Shown: positions 52,187 through 59,965 of the stretch, piece by piece | Position numbering within the stretch: the first letter of the stretch is position 1 | How the letters are laid out: every line of letters starts with the position of its first letter | Assembly (NCBI RefSeq): GCF_013409505.1 | Contig: NZ_JACCBN010000001.1 | Coordinates: 2,480,001 to 2,544,000, forward strand | From: Actinomycetospora corticicola | Lineage (GTDB): Bacteria; Actinomycetota; Actinomycetes; Mycobacteriales; Pseudonocardiaceae | DNA length: 64,000 bases | Reading direction: 5' to 3' | Position numbers and translations under genes: made by a program | The notes under the pieces: generated by a model | Database searches by the model: none | What the model was told of the DNA's origin: nothing | What the model saw: the letters and a program-made list of their open reading frames with translations, nothing else

Positions 52187-53585
52187 GCGCCACCGACCGC
52201 CAGCGCAGGACCACCCGCAGGCCACCGTCGTCCGGGAGTTCCAGCGAGAGTGCCGCGCCGGCGCGCTCGGCGCCCCGGGCCGCGATCGCCAGGCCGAGGC
52301 CGGACCCGCCGTCGGGGACCGGCGCCTTCCGCCAGAAGCGCTCCGTCGCCCGCTCGAGCTCCTCGGGCCGCAGGCCGGGGCCGTGGTCGCGGACCGAGAC
52401 CTCCACCGTGCCCTCGACCCGCGCGGTGGTCAGCTCGACCGTCGAGCCCTTCGGTGCGTACTTGACCGCGTTGTCGAGGACCGCGTCGAGCACGGTCGCG
52501 ACCGTGACCGGGTCGGAGTGGACGACGAGGCCCCGCGCCCCGGCGCGGTGCAGCTCCAGGCCCTCGAACTCGGCGAGCACCGACCAGGTCCCGACCCGCT
52601 CGTCGAGGACCCGGTCGAGGCCGACCTCGACCGGCGGCACCACCCGGCCCTCGGTGCGCGCGAGGGCGAGCAGGGCGTCGAGGACCGCGGTGAGGCGGTC
52701 GATCTCCTCGAGCGCGGCGCCCGGGCCGTCGCGGATCTCCGGGGGTACCGGCGCGTCGGCGAGGTCCTCCGCGTGCGTCGCGAGGCGCAGCCGCAGCGCC
52801 GTCAGCGGGTTGCGGAGCTGGTGCCCGGCGTCGGCCACGAAGGAGCGTTGCGCCTCCAGGGTCGCCGTCACGGTCGCGGCCATCGCGTCGAAGTCGCGGG
52901 TGAGCCGGCGCAGCTCGGGTGGGCCGTGGTCGCCGCCGATCGGCTCGGCGGGCCGCCCCGCACGCACCGCCGCCGCCACCTTCGCGGTCCCGACGTCGAG
53001 ATCCTCGACCGGCGAGAGGATCCAGCGGACCAGCGGGAGCGCCGCGAGGGCCGCGATCACGAGCGCCACGGCACCGGCGAGCGCGAGCACGCCCCACACG
53101 ACCAGCACCGAGGCGCGTGCCTCGGCGGTCGGCGAGATCGTCACCGCCGCGCCGCGCACCTCCCCGCCCACCAGGACCGGCTCCGCGAGGAGCATCGGCC
53201 GGCCGTCCCAGGGCCAGATCGTGGTGTGGGTCGGTGACCGGCGACCGGCGAGGGCCAGGGCGATCCGCGCCTCGTCGTCGGCCTGCGCGATGCTCGCGAC
53301 GACGGACGGGCGGGACGCGACGAGCAGCTCGCCCTGCCGGTCGAGGACGGCGGCGGGGGCGTCGTAGAGCTGGTCGTAGCGGGTCAGCTCGGCGGCCAGC
53401 GCGGTGGTGTCGGAGTCGGTCACGGGCCGCTGCGCCAGGGCCGCGAAGCGGGTGGTGTCGCCCAGCCGGTCGGTGAACATCTCCGCGGTCGACGTGGCCG
53501 CGGCCGCCATCGCGAGCGGCACGCCGAGGCCGAGCACCACCGCCACGACCAGCACCGACACGACGACGAGCAGGCGGTTCCGCAC
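52173..53585 (-). CDS. two-component sensor histidine kinase
   Basis: The 470-residue kinase has an N-terminal membrane segment (residues 4-28), an extracytoplasmic domain, a second membrane segment (about 162-188), a HAMP linker, a HisKA box with His255 in AGHQLRNP, and ATPase motifs DAVLDNAVKYAP, DHGPGLRP and GSGLGLAIA. It lies 1 bp after its response regulator and converges with the TAXI gene. Confidence 0.94.
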   Translation of the reverse strand: MRNRLLVVVSVLVVAVVLGLGVPLAMAAAATSTAEMFTDRLGDTTRFAALAQRPVTDSDTTALAAELTRYDQLYDAPAAVLDRQGELLVASRPSVVASIAQADDEARIALALAGRRSPTHTTIWPWDGRPMLLAEPVLVGGEVRGAAVTISPTAEARASVLVVWGVLALAGAVALVIAALAALPLVRWILSPVEDLDVGTAKVAAAVRAGRPAEPIGGDHGPPELRRLTRDFDAMAATVTATLEAQRSFVADAGHQLRNPLTALRLRLATHAEDLADAPVPPEIRDGPGAALEEIDRLTAVLDALLALARTEGRVVPPVEVGLDRVLDERVGTWSVLAEFEGLELHRAGARGLVVHSDPVTVATVLDAVLDNAVKYAPKGSTVELTTARVEGTVEVSVRDHGPGLRPEELERATERFWRKAPVPDGGSGLGLAIAARGAERAGAALSLELPDDGGLRVVLRWRSVALSTA

Positions 53586-53586
53586 G

Positions 53587-54252
53587 TCAGCGCCGCGTCA
53601 GCCGGTAGCCCACCCCGCGCACGGTCGCGACGACGTCGGGCCGCCCCAGCTTGGTCCGCAGCGTCGCCACGTGGACGTCGAGCGTGCGGTTGGCCCCGGG
53701 CCAGGTCCGGCCCCAGACCTCGGCCACGATGCGCTCGCGGGTGCACACCGCGCCGTCCGCGCGGGCGACCTGGGCGAGCACCGCGAACTCCTTGCGACTC
53801 AGGGCGACGGGGTCGGCACCGTCGCGGACCTCGCGCCGGGCGAGGTCGACGACGAGGCCCGCGCCGAGGTCGACGACGTCGTCGGCCGGTCCGGGCCGGC
53901 GCCGCCGGAGCACCGTGTGGATGCGGGCGAGCAGTTCCCCGGCGTCGTAGGGCTTGACGAGGTAGTCGTCGGCGCCGGAGTGCAGGCCGAGGATGCGGTC
54001 CTCGACCTCGCCGCGGGCACTCACGACGATCACCGGGGTGTCCCCCGCCTCGCGGATGCGGCGGCAGACGTCGATGCCGTCGACGTCGGGCAGGCCGAGG
54101 TCGAGCAGGACCACGTCGGTGCCCGGGAGATGGGCGACGACGTCGCGGCCGCCGGCGAGCCGGGTGACCTCGATCTGCTGACGGGCGAGTGCCGTGCGGA
54201 GCGCCGCGGCGACGCGGTCGTCGTCCTCCACCAACAGGATCCGCATCGTCAC
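53587..54252 (-). CDS. OmpR-family response regulator
   Basis: The 221-residue protein has a receiver domain (acidic pocket E9-D12, D51, S78, K100) and a winged helix ending VRGVGYRLTRR. GTG 54252 is the first start; ATG 54246 is an alternative. It is divergent from gluA across 111 bp that hold an 11-bp-spaced direct repeat, making gluABCD its likely target. Confidence 0.95.
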   Translation of the reverse strand: MTMRILLVEDDDRVAAALRTALARQQIEVTRLAGGRDVVAHLPGTDVVLLDLGLPDVDGIDVCRRIREAGDTPVIVVSARGEVEDRILGLHSGADDYLVKPYDAGELLARIHTVLRRRRPGPADDVVDLGAGLVVDLARREVRDGADPVALSRKEFAVLAQVARADGAVCTRERIVAEVWGRTWPGANRTLDVHVATLRTKLGRPDVVATVRGVGYRLTRR

Positions 54253-54276
54253 CCCGTTCCGGTCATGTCAAGACAA

Positions 54277-54294
54277 CCCTAAGTCTTCCCCAAG
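54277..54294. promoter_or_regulatory. direct repeat in the regulator-gluA gap
   Basis: CCCTAAG (54277-54283) and CCCCAAG (54288-54294) are 11 bp apart, one helical turn, as OmpR-family regulators bind. On the minus strand TTGACA (54271-54266) could be the -35 element of the regulator promoter. Confidence 0.45.
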
Positions 54295-54363
54295 AGACCT
54301 GGGCACCTCGTCCATCCCCCGGCAGGGTTCTCCGCCATCGGGTCGATGTGAGGAGGACCACTG

Positions 54364-55101
54364 ATGACACCGATGGTGCGTCTCGCCGGGGTGAACAAAC
54401 ACTTCGGTGACCTCCACGTGTTGCGCGAGATCGATCTCGAGATCGCGCCCGGCGAGGTCGTCGTCGTGCTGGGGCCGTCCGGTTCCGGCAAGTCGACCCT
54501 GTGCCGGGCGATCAACCGGCTCGAGCCGATCGACGGTGGCGTCGTCGAGATCGACGGCAAGGAGCTGCCGGCGGAGGGCCGTGACCTCGCGGCGCTCCGC
54601 AGCGACGTGGGCATGGTGTTCCAGCAGTTCAACCTGTTCGCCCACAAGACGATCCTGGAGAACGTCACCCTCGCGCCGACGAAGGTGCGCAAGGTGTCGA
54701 AGGGCGAGGCCGAGAACCGGGCGAAGACCCTGCTCGACCGGGTCGGCATCGCGAACCAGGCCTCGAAGTACCCCGCCCAGCTCTCCGGCGGTCAGCAGCA
54801 GCGCGTCGCGATCGCCCGGGCGCTCGCGATGGACCCGAAGGTCATGCTCTTCGACGAGCCCACCTCGGCGCTCGACCCGGAGATGGTCGGCGAGGTCGTC
54901 GAGGTGATGTCCGACCTCGCCCGCGACGGCATGACGATGGTCGTGGTCACCCACGAGATGGGCTTCGCCCGCCGTGCGGCGCACCGCGTCGTGTTCATGG
55001 CCGACGGCGAGATCGTCGAGGACTCCACCCCCGACGCGTTCTTCGCGCGCCCCTCCTCGGACCGGGCGCGCGACTTCCTCGGCAAGATCCTCACCCACTA
55101 A
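54364..55101 (+). CDS. gluA: glutamate-type ABC transporter ATP-binding protein
   Basis: The 245-residue polar amino-acid importer ATPase has Walker [11 protein letters not shown], signature [17 protein letters not shown], Walker [15 protein letters not shown] and the H-loop VVTHEM. ATG 54364 follows GAGGAGGA. It heads a four-gene operon. Confidence 0.95.
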   Translation: MTPMVRLAGVNKHFGDLHVLREIDLEIAPGEVVVVLGPSGSGKSTLCRAINRLEPIDGGVVEIDGKELPAEGRDLAALRSDVGMVFQQFNLFAHKTILENVTLAPTKVRKVSKGEAENRAKTLLDRVGIANQASKYPAQLSGGQQQRVAIARALAMDPKVMLFDEPTSALDPEMVGEVVEVMSDLARDGMTMVVVTHEMGFARRAAHRVVFMADGEIVEDSTPDAFFARPSSDRARDFLGKILTH

Positions 55102-55112
55102 GGAGAACTCGC

Positions 55113-56000
55113 ATGAGACGCGTCGGCGTCATCCTGGTGGCCATCGCCGCCTTCGTCCTCGCCGGCTGCGGCCGCGAGGGTGGTCCCGGAGCCGCTCAGA
55201 GCGAGCAGCTCAGCTTCCCGGTGGCCCAGAACGTGCAGGTGCCGGGCTCGGCCACCGTCGCGAAGATCCAGCAGGCCGGCCGCATCAAGATGGGCGTGAA
55301 GAACGACCAGCCCGGCCTCGGCGTGCAGGACCCGACCAACGGGCAGTACACCGGCTTCGACATCGAGATGGGCCGCATGATCGCGGCGGGCCTCGGGGTC
55401 TCCCCCGACCGCATCGACTACGTCGTCGTCCCGTCCGCCGCCCGTGAGGACGCCATCTCGCGCGGCGACGTCGACTACTACGTCGGCACCTACACGATCA
55501 ACGACAACCGCAAGCAGCGCGTCGGCTTCGCCGGGCCGTACTACCAGGCCGGGCAGGACCTGCTGGTCCGCGCCGACGACTCCTCGATCACCGGCCCGCA
55601 GACCCTCATGGGCAAGAAGGTCTGCTCGGTCACCGGCTCCACCCCGATCCAGCGGGTGCGGCAGCAGAACCTGACCCAGCCCGAGAACGTGGTCGAGTTC
55701 CAGACCTACTCGCAGTGCGTGAACCAGCTGATCGCGCGCCAGGTCGACGCCGTGACCACCGACGACGCGATCCTCAAGGGCTTCGCCGCCCAGGACCCGC
55801 AGCAGCTCAAGGTGGTCGGCCAGGTCTTCTCCGAGGAGCCCTACGGCGTGGGCGTCCCGCGCGACGACGTCGCCTTCCGGAACAAGGTCAACGACCTGAT
55901 CCAGCAGGCCGAGACCGACGGCACCTGGCAGCGCATCTACGACGCGACGCTGGGCAAGTCGGGCACGCCGGCCACCCCGCCCGCCATCCAGCGGTACTGA
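55113..56000 (+). CDS. gluB: amino-acid-binding lipoprotein
   Basis: The 295-residue protein has a lipoprotein signal (FVLAGC, Cys19) and the SBP family 3 fold (IKMGVKNDQPGLGVQDPTNGQYTGFDIEMG, then DVDYYVGTYTINDNRK). It is the extracellular binding protein of the importer. A perfect hairpin follows its stop. Confidence 0.94.
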   Translation: MRRVGVILVAIAAFVLAGCGREGGPGAAQSEQLSFPVAQNVQVPGSATVAKIQQAGRIKMGVKNDQPGLGVQDPTNGQYTGFDIEMGRMIAAGLGVSPDRIDYVVVPSAAREDAISRGDVDYYVGTYTINDNRKQRVGFAGPYYQAGQDLLVRADDSSITGPQTLMGKKVCSVTGSTPIQRVRQQNLTQPENVVEFQTYSQCVNQLIARQVDAVTTDDAILKGFAAQDPQQLKVVGQVFSEEPYGVGVPRDDVAFRNKVNDLIQQAETDGTWQRIYDATLGKSGTPATPPAIQRY

Positions 56001-56008
56001 CGCATGAC

Positions 56009-56036
56009 GACGGGGCCCGGTCCGCCGGGCCCCGTC
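56009..56036 (+). terminator. 12-bp perfect stem-loop between gluB and gluC
   Basis: GACGGGGCCCGG (56009-56020) pairs with CCGGGCCCCGTC (56025-56036) around TCCG. No T-tract follows, so it may stabilise the gluB message 3' end or partly stop transcription, raising binding-protein levels over permease, as known for malE-malF. Confidence 0.7.
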
Positions 56037-56052
56037 CTCGTGGAGGCCACCC

Positions 56053-56727
56053 ATGAACGTCCTGTTCGACAACCTCGGTGAGTTCGGCACCCGCTTCCTC
56101 GGCACGATCGAACTGTTCGTCCTGGCCGCGATCGCCTCGCTGGTCCTCGGCACCGTGCTCGCCGCCATGCGCGTCAGCCCGGTGCCCGCGATGCGGGTCG
56201 CCGCGACCGGCTACGTGACGCTGCTGCGCAACACGCCGCTGACGCTGGTGTTCTTCTTCTTCGCGTTCGGCTTCCCGCTGCTCGAGATCGCCGACCTGAG
56301 CTTCTTCACCCTCGCCGTCGTCGCGCTGTCGCTCTACACCGCGGCGTTCGTGTGCGAGACGGTCCGCGCCGGCATCACCACCGTGCCGCCGGGGCAGGCC
56401 GAGGCGGCCCGCGCCCTGGGTCTCGGGTTCGGCCAGTCGCTGACCCTGATCGTGCTCCCCCAGGCGATCCGCGCGGTCGTCCCGCCGCTGACCAGCGTGC
56501 AGATCGCGCTGCTCAAGAACACGACGGTGGCCGCAGGCTTCTCCGTGGTCGAGGCCGGCGGCATCTACCAGGTGCTCTCCGAGCGCGGCTACTCGACGCT
56601 GGTCGGGCTGCTCTGGGTCGCGCTGGGCTTCGTCATCCTGATCACCCCTCTGACGTTGCTGCAGCGCTCGCTGGAACGCCGCTGGTCGGCCTCCTCGGGC
56701 GGTGCGGTCAAGGCAGGTGCCCGATGA
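56053..56727 (+). CDS. gluC: amino-acid ABC permease
   Basis: The 224-residue HisM-type permease has five or so membrane helices and the EAA loop ETVRAGITTVPPGQAEAARALGLGFGQSL. It overlaps gluD as ATGA. The two permeases form the heteromeric channel. Confidence 0.94.
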   Translation: MNVLFDNLGEFGTRFLGTIELFVLAAIASLVLGTVLAAMRVSPVPAMRVAATGYVTLLRNTPLTLVFFFFAFGFPLLEIADLSFFTLAVVALSLYTAAFVCETVRAGITTVPPGQAEAARALGLGFGQSLTLIVLPQAIRAVVPPLTSVQIALLKNTTVAAGFSVVEAGGIYQVLSERGYSTLVGLLWVALGFVILITPLTLLQRSLERRWSASSGGAVKAGAR

Positions 56728-57572
56728 GTGCTCCCACCGCCGTGCTCTACGACGTCCCCGGCCCGAAGGCGCGCGCCCGCAACGGGGCCCTCGGCGTCGT
56801 CGCCGTGATCGTGGTCGCCGCCCTGCTGGCCTTCGTGATCGTCCGGCTGGTCGCCACCGGGCAGTTCGAGGGCCGGGTCTGGGAGTGGATCCTCTACGAG
56901 AACATCCAGCTCGCCCTGCTCGAGGGGCTGCTCAACACGCTGCGGGCCTTCGCGGTCGGGGCCGTGCTGGCGCTGGCGTTCGGCGCGGTGTTCGCGCTCG
57001 GCCGGCTCTCCGACCACGCGTGGGTGCGGGGGATCTCGACCGGTGTCGTCGAGTTCTTCCGTGCCGTCCCGCTCGTCGTGCTGATGTTCATCTTCTACTT
57101 CGGCATGCCGTCGGCCGGGATCACGGTCTCGACGTTCACCGCCGTCGTCCTGGCACTCACGCTCTACAACGGGTCCGTGCTCGCCGAGATCTTCCGGTCC
57201 GGCGTGCAGGCGGTGCCGCGGGGACAGTCCGAGGCGGCGTACGCGCTCGGCATGCGGAAGTCCGCGGTGATGCGGTTCGTCCTGCTGCCGCAGGCGGTCC
57301 GGTCGATGCTGCCGACGATCGTCAGCCAGCTCGTGGTGCTGCTCAAGGACTCCGCACTCGGGTTCCTCATCCTCTACCCCGAGCTGCTCTACCAGGCCCG
57401 CGTGCTCGGGTCGTCCGGCCAGCTGGGCCGGCCGCTGCTGCCGGTGGCGATCGTGGTGGCGATCGTCTACATCACGCTGTGCCTGCTGCTCACCGCGCTC
57501 GCGAACTACCTGGAGCGGCGCACCCGTCGGACCTCACCCGCGCCCGCCGTACCCGCCGACGGCGCGGTCTGA
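56724..57572 (+). CDS. gluD: amino-acid ABC permease
   Basis: The 282-residue permease shows the EAA loop EIFRSGVQAVPRGQSEAAYALGMRKSAV. ATG 56724 is fixed by the overlap with gluC; a longer upstream frame is a shadow. The last ~20 residues are a charged tail. It converges with the acyltransferase gene, 13 bp away. Confidence 0.94.
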   Translation: MSAPTAVLYDVPGPKARARNGALGVVAVIVVAALLAFVIVRLVATGQFEGRVWEWILYENIQLALLEGLLNTLRAFAVGAVLALAFGAVFALGRLSDHAWVRGISTGVVEFFRAVPLVVLMFIFYFGMPSAGITVSTFTAVVLALTLYNGSVLAEIFRSGVQAVPRGQSEAAYALGMRKSAVMRFVLLPQAVRSMLPTIVSQLVVLLKDSALGFLILYPELLYQARVLGSSGQLGRPLLPVAIVVAIVYITLCLLLTALANYLERRTRRTSPAPAVPADGAV

Positions 57573-57585
57573 CCTCACGCAGCTC

Positions 57586-59007
57586 TCACCCGGAGACGGC
57601 CAGGACCTCGGCGAACCCGTCGTCGAGGTCCTGGCCGAAGCCGTCGAGGTCGGTGATCGCCGCGGCGTCGAGGTTCGCGGCGACGCAGCACGTGTCACCG
57701 TGGGTCAGCATCGCGATCATCGCCGCGCACCCGGGCAGCGGGGCGAACGGGTAGCTCCGCACGATCCTGGCGCCCGCGAGGTACACGTCCTCGCGCAGCC
57801 CGGGGACGCTGCTGGCCTGCAGGTCGTTCCCGCCGGTGGAGCCGCCGCCGAACCGGGCGACCAGGGCGCCGGGCAGGCGCGCCAGCAGCGGCGTCACGAG
57901 CTCCACGCTCTCCAGCGCGGGCTCGGCCTGGGCGGCCCGCACCCGCCGGTGCACGTCGGCGATGCGGGTGGCGGGGTCGACGATCCCGACGGGCGCCGAG
58001 AGCCGGGCCGGCGCGAAGCGGTTGCCGCCGGGCTCGTCGGACTCGCGCCGGACCGACACCGGCAGCGTCACGGGCATGAGCCGGTCGGGCGGCACCGGGT
58101 CGCCGCAGCGGGCGCTGTAGCGGCGGAAGGCCCCGAGCAGCGCCGCGATGTAGGCGCTGTTGACCGAGCCGCCGCCCGCCCTCCCGGCGGCGTGGAGGTC
58201 CGCGAACGGCACGTCGAGGGTCCGGAACCGCCAGGCCGGGCTCCGGCGGGCCAGGACCGGCAGCGGTGGTGCCGGCGGGGGCGAGAGGACCCGGGCGGCC
58301 GAGGCGACGTAGCCGACGGCGTCCCGGACCGCCCGGTCAGGCCGCGTCACCGTCGCTCCCAGGAGGCTCCGCACCGCGCCGCCGGCCAGGGCGAGGTCGG
58401 TGGTGACCTGCCGGACGAGGTCCCGCCCGAGCCCGCCCGGCTCCGGCAGGGGGGCGGGCGGTTGGGGCTTGTCCGGCGTGGGCTCCCGGGTGCGGGAGTG
58501 CAGCCCCGCGAGCAGCTGGGCGAGGCCCATCCCGTCGGAGAGGACGTGGCTGAGCTTGAACAGCAGCGCCGCCCCGTCGTCGGGCAGGCCGGTCACGAGG
58601 CTCGCCTCCCACAGCGGCCGGGCCGGGTCGAGCGGGGTCATCGCCACCTGTTCGGCCGCCGCGAGCAGGTCGGTGTGGCCGGCGCCGTCGTGCAGCCGCA
58701 GGCGCCGCAGGTGGTAGTGCAGGTCGAAGTCGGGGTCGAGCGACCAGTAGGGGGTGCCCGCCCCGAGGAACGGCGTGACGATCCGTTCCCGCAACCGCGG
58801 GACCACCCGTGACGCCCACTCGGTCGCCGCGACCAGCCGGTCCCAGTCGGGCGCCACGTCGAGGGTCTCGACGATGAGCACCGTCGAGCGCATCCGCGGG
58901 TCCGCCTCGACGCGCCACATCAGGGCCTCGAAGCCGGTCAGCTCCGACGACCGCGACCACAGCAGCCGACCGTCCGGACCACGGGGCGGTGTCGGATCGA
59001 TGCTCAC
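57586..59007 (-). CDS. wax ester synthase/diacylglycerol acyltransferase family protein
   Basis: The 473-residue protein has the WS/DGAT catalytic motif as SHVLSDG (His154, Asp158), with Ser instead of the first His of HHxxxDG, then PLWEASLV before it and NSAYIAALLGAFRRY and PVSVRRESDEPGGNRF in the C-terminal half. It would transfer acyl groups from acyl-CoA to diacylglycerol or alcohols for storage lipid. GTG 59007 is the start; longer frames run into non-coding sequence. It stands alone downstream of the sdh operon. Confidence 0.92.
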   Translation of the reverse strand: MSIDPTPPRGPDGRLLWSRSSELTGFEALMWRVEADPRMRSTVLIVETLDVAPDWDRLVAATEWASRVVPRLRERIVTPFLGAGTPYWSLDPDFDLHYHLRRLRLHDGAGHTDLLAAAEQVAMTPLDPARPLWEASLVTGLPDDGAALLFKLSHVLSDGMGLAQLLAGLHSRTREPTPDKPQPPAPLPEPGGLGRDLVRQVTTDLALAGGAVRSLLGATVTRPDRAVRDAVGYVASAARVLSPPPAPPLPVLARRSPAWRFRTLDVPFADLHAAGRAGGGSVNSAYIAALLGAFRRYSARCGDPVPPDRLMPVTLPVSVRRESDEPGGNRFAPARLSAPVGIVDPATRIADVHRRVRAAQAEPALESVELVTPLLARLPGALVARFGGGSTGGNDLQASSVPGLREDVYLAGARIVRSYPFAPLPGCAAMIAMLTHGDTCCVAANLDAAAITDLDGFGQDLDDGFAEVLAVSG

Positions 59008-59068
59008 CTGCGGATCGTGCCTCCACCGTCGTCGGTCCGTCCCCCGCCGACCGGGCGCGATCCCGGCA

Positions 59069-59103
59069 TCCCGACGGCGGGTGCGGTGCACCCGCCGTCG
59101 GGA
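59069..59103 (-). terminator. 16-bp perfect stem-loop after sdhB
   Basis: TCCCGACGGCGGGTGC (59069-59084) pairs perfectly with GCACCCGCCGTCGGGA (59088-59103) around GGT. It starts 5 bases after the sdhB stop on the minus strand, so it most likely ends the sdh transcript despite lacking a T-run. Confidence 0.75.
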
Positions 59104-59107
59104 AGGA

Positions 59108-59962
59108 CTACGTCCCGGCCGGGCCGATCGAGTCCGCCGGCAGCGGCGAGCCGTTGTCCGGTCCGGCGTCGTCGAGGGAGCGCCTGCCCGTGGCCGTCTT
59201 CGCCTCGAGGTCCTCCCGCTTGAAGATCTTGCGCCCGAGCCAGACCAGCGGGTCGTACTTCGTGTCGACGACGCGTTCCTTCATCGGGATGAGCGCGTTG
59301 TCGGTGATCTTGATGTGCTCGGGGCAGACCTCGGTGCAGCACTTGGTGATGTTGCAGTAGCCGAGGCCGTGGTCCTCCTGCGCCGCGTCCTTGCGGTCGC
59401 GCACGTCGAGGGGATGCATGTCGAGCTCGGAGACCCGCATCAGGTAGCGCGGGCCGGCGAACTGCTCCTTGTTCTCCTCGTGGTCACGCACCGCGTGGCA
59501 GGTGTTCTGGCACAGGTAGCACTCGATGCACTTGCGGAACTCCTGCGGCCGCTCGACGTCGAGCTGGTCCATCCGGTACTCGCCCGGCGCCAGGTCCTCC
59601 GGCGGCGCGAACGACGGGATCTCGCGCGCCTTGACGTAGTTGAAGTCGACGTCGGTGACGAGGTCCCGGATCACCGGGAAGGTCCGCAACGGCGTGATCG
59701 TCACGGTCTCGTGCTCGTCGAAGGTCGACATGCGCGTCATGCACATCAGGCGCGGCCGGCCGTTGATCTCGGCCGAGCAGCTGCCGCACTTGCCGGCCTT
59801 GCAGTTCCAGCGCACCGCGAGGTCGCCCGCCTGGGTGGCCTGCAGCCGGTGCACGATGTCGAGGACGACCTCGCCCTCGTTGACGTCCACCTCGTAGGGC
59901 TGCAGCGCCCCCTCGCCGGAGGAGTCGCCGCGCCAGACCTCGAACTTCGCCCGGTAGCCCAT
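59108..59962 (-). CDS. sdhB: succinate dehydrogenase iron-sulfur subunit
   Basis: The 284-residue protein has the 2Fe-2S site CKAGKCGSCS, and CIECYLCQNTC and CNITKCCTEVCP for the 4Fe-4S and 3Fe-4S clusters. Its last ~30 residues are a polar tail. It passes electrons from SdhA to the quinone. It lies 3 bases after sdhA. Confidence 0.95.
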   Translation of the reverse strand: MGYRAKFEVWRGDSSGEGALQPYEVDVNEGEVVLDIVHRLQATQAGDLAVRWNCKAGKCGSCSAEINGRPRLMCMTRMSTFDEHETVTITPLRTFPVIRDLVTDVDFNYVKAREIPSFAPPEDLAPGEYRMDQLDVERPQEFRKCIECYLCQNTCHAVRDHEENKEQFAGPRYLMRVSELDMHPLDVRDRKDAAQEDHGLGYCNITKCCTEVCPEHIKITDNALIPMKERVVDTKYDPLVWLGRKIFKREDLEAKTATGRRSLDDAGPDNGSPLPADSIGPAGT

Positions 59963-59965
59963 GGC

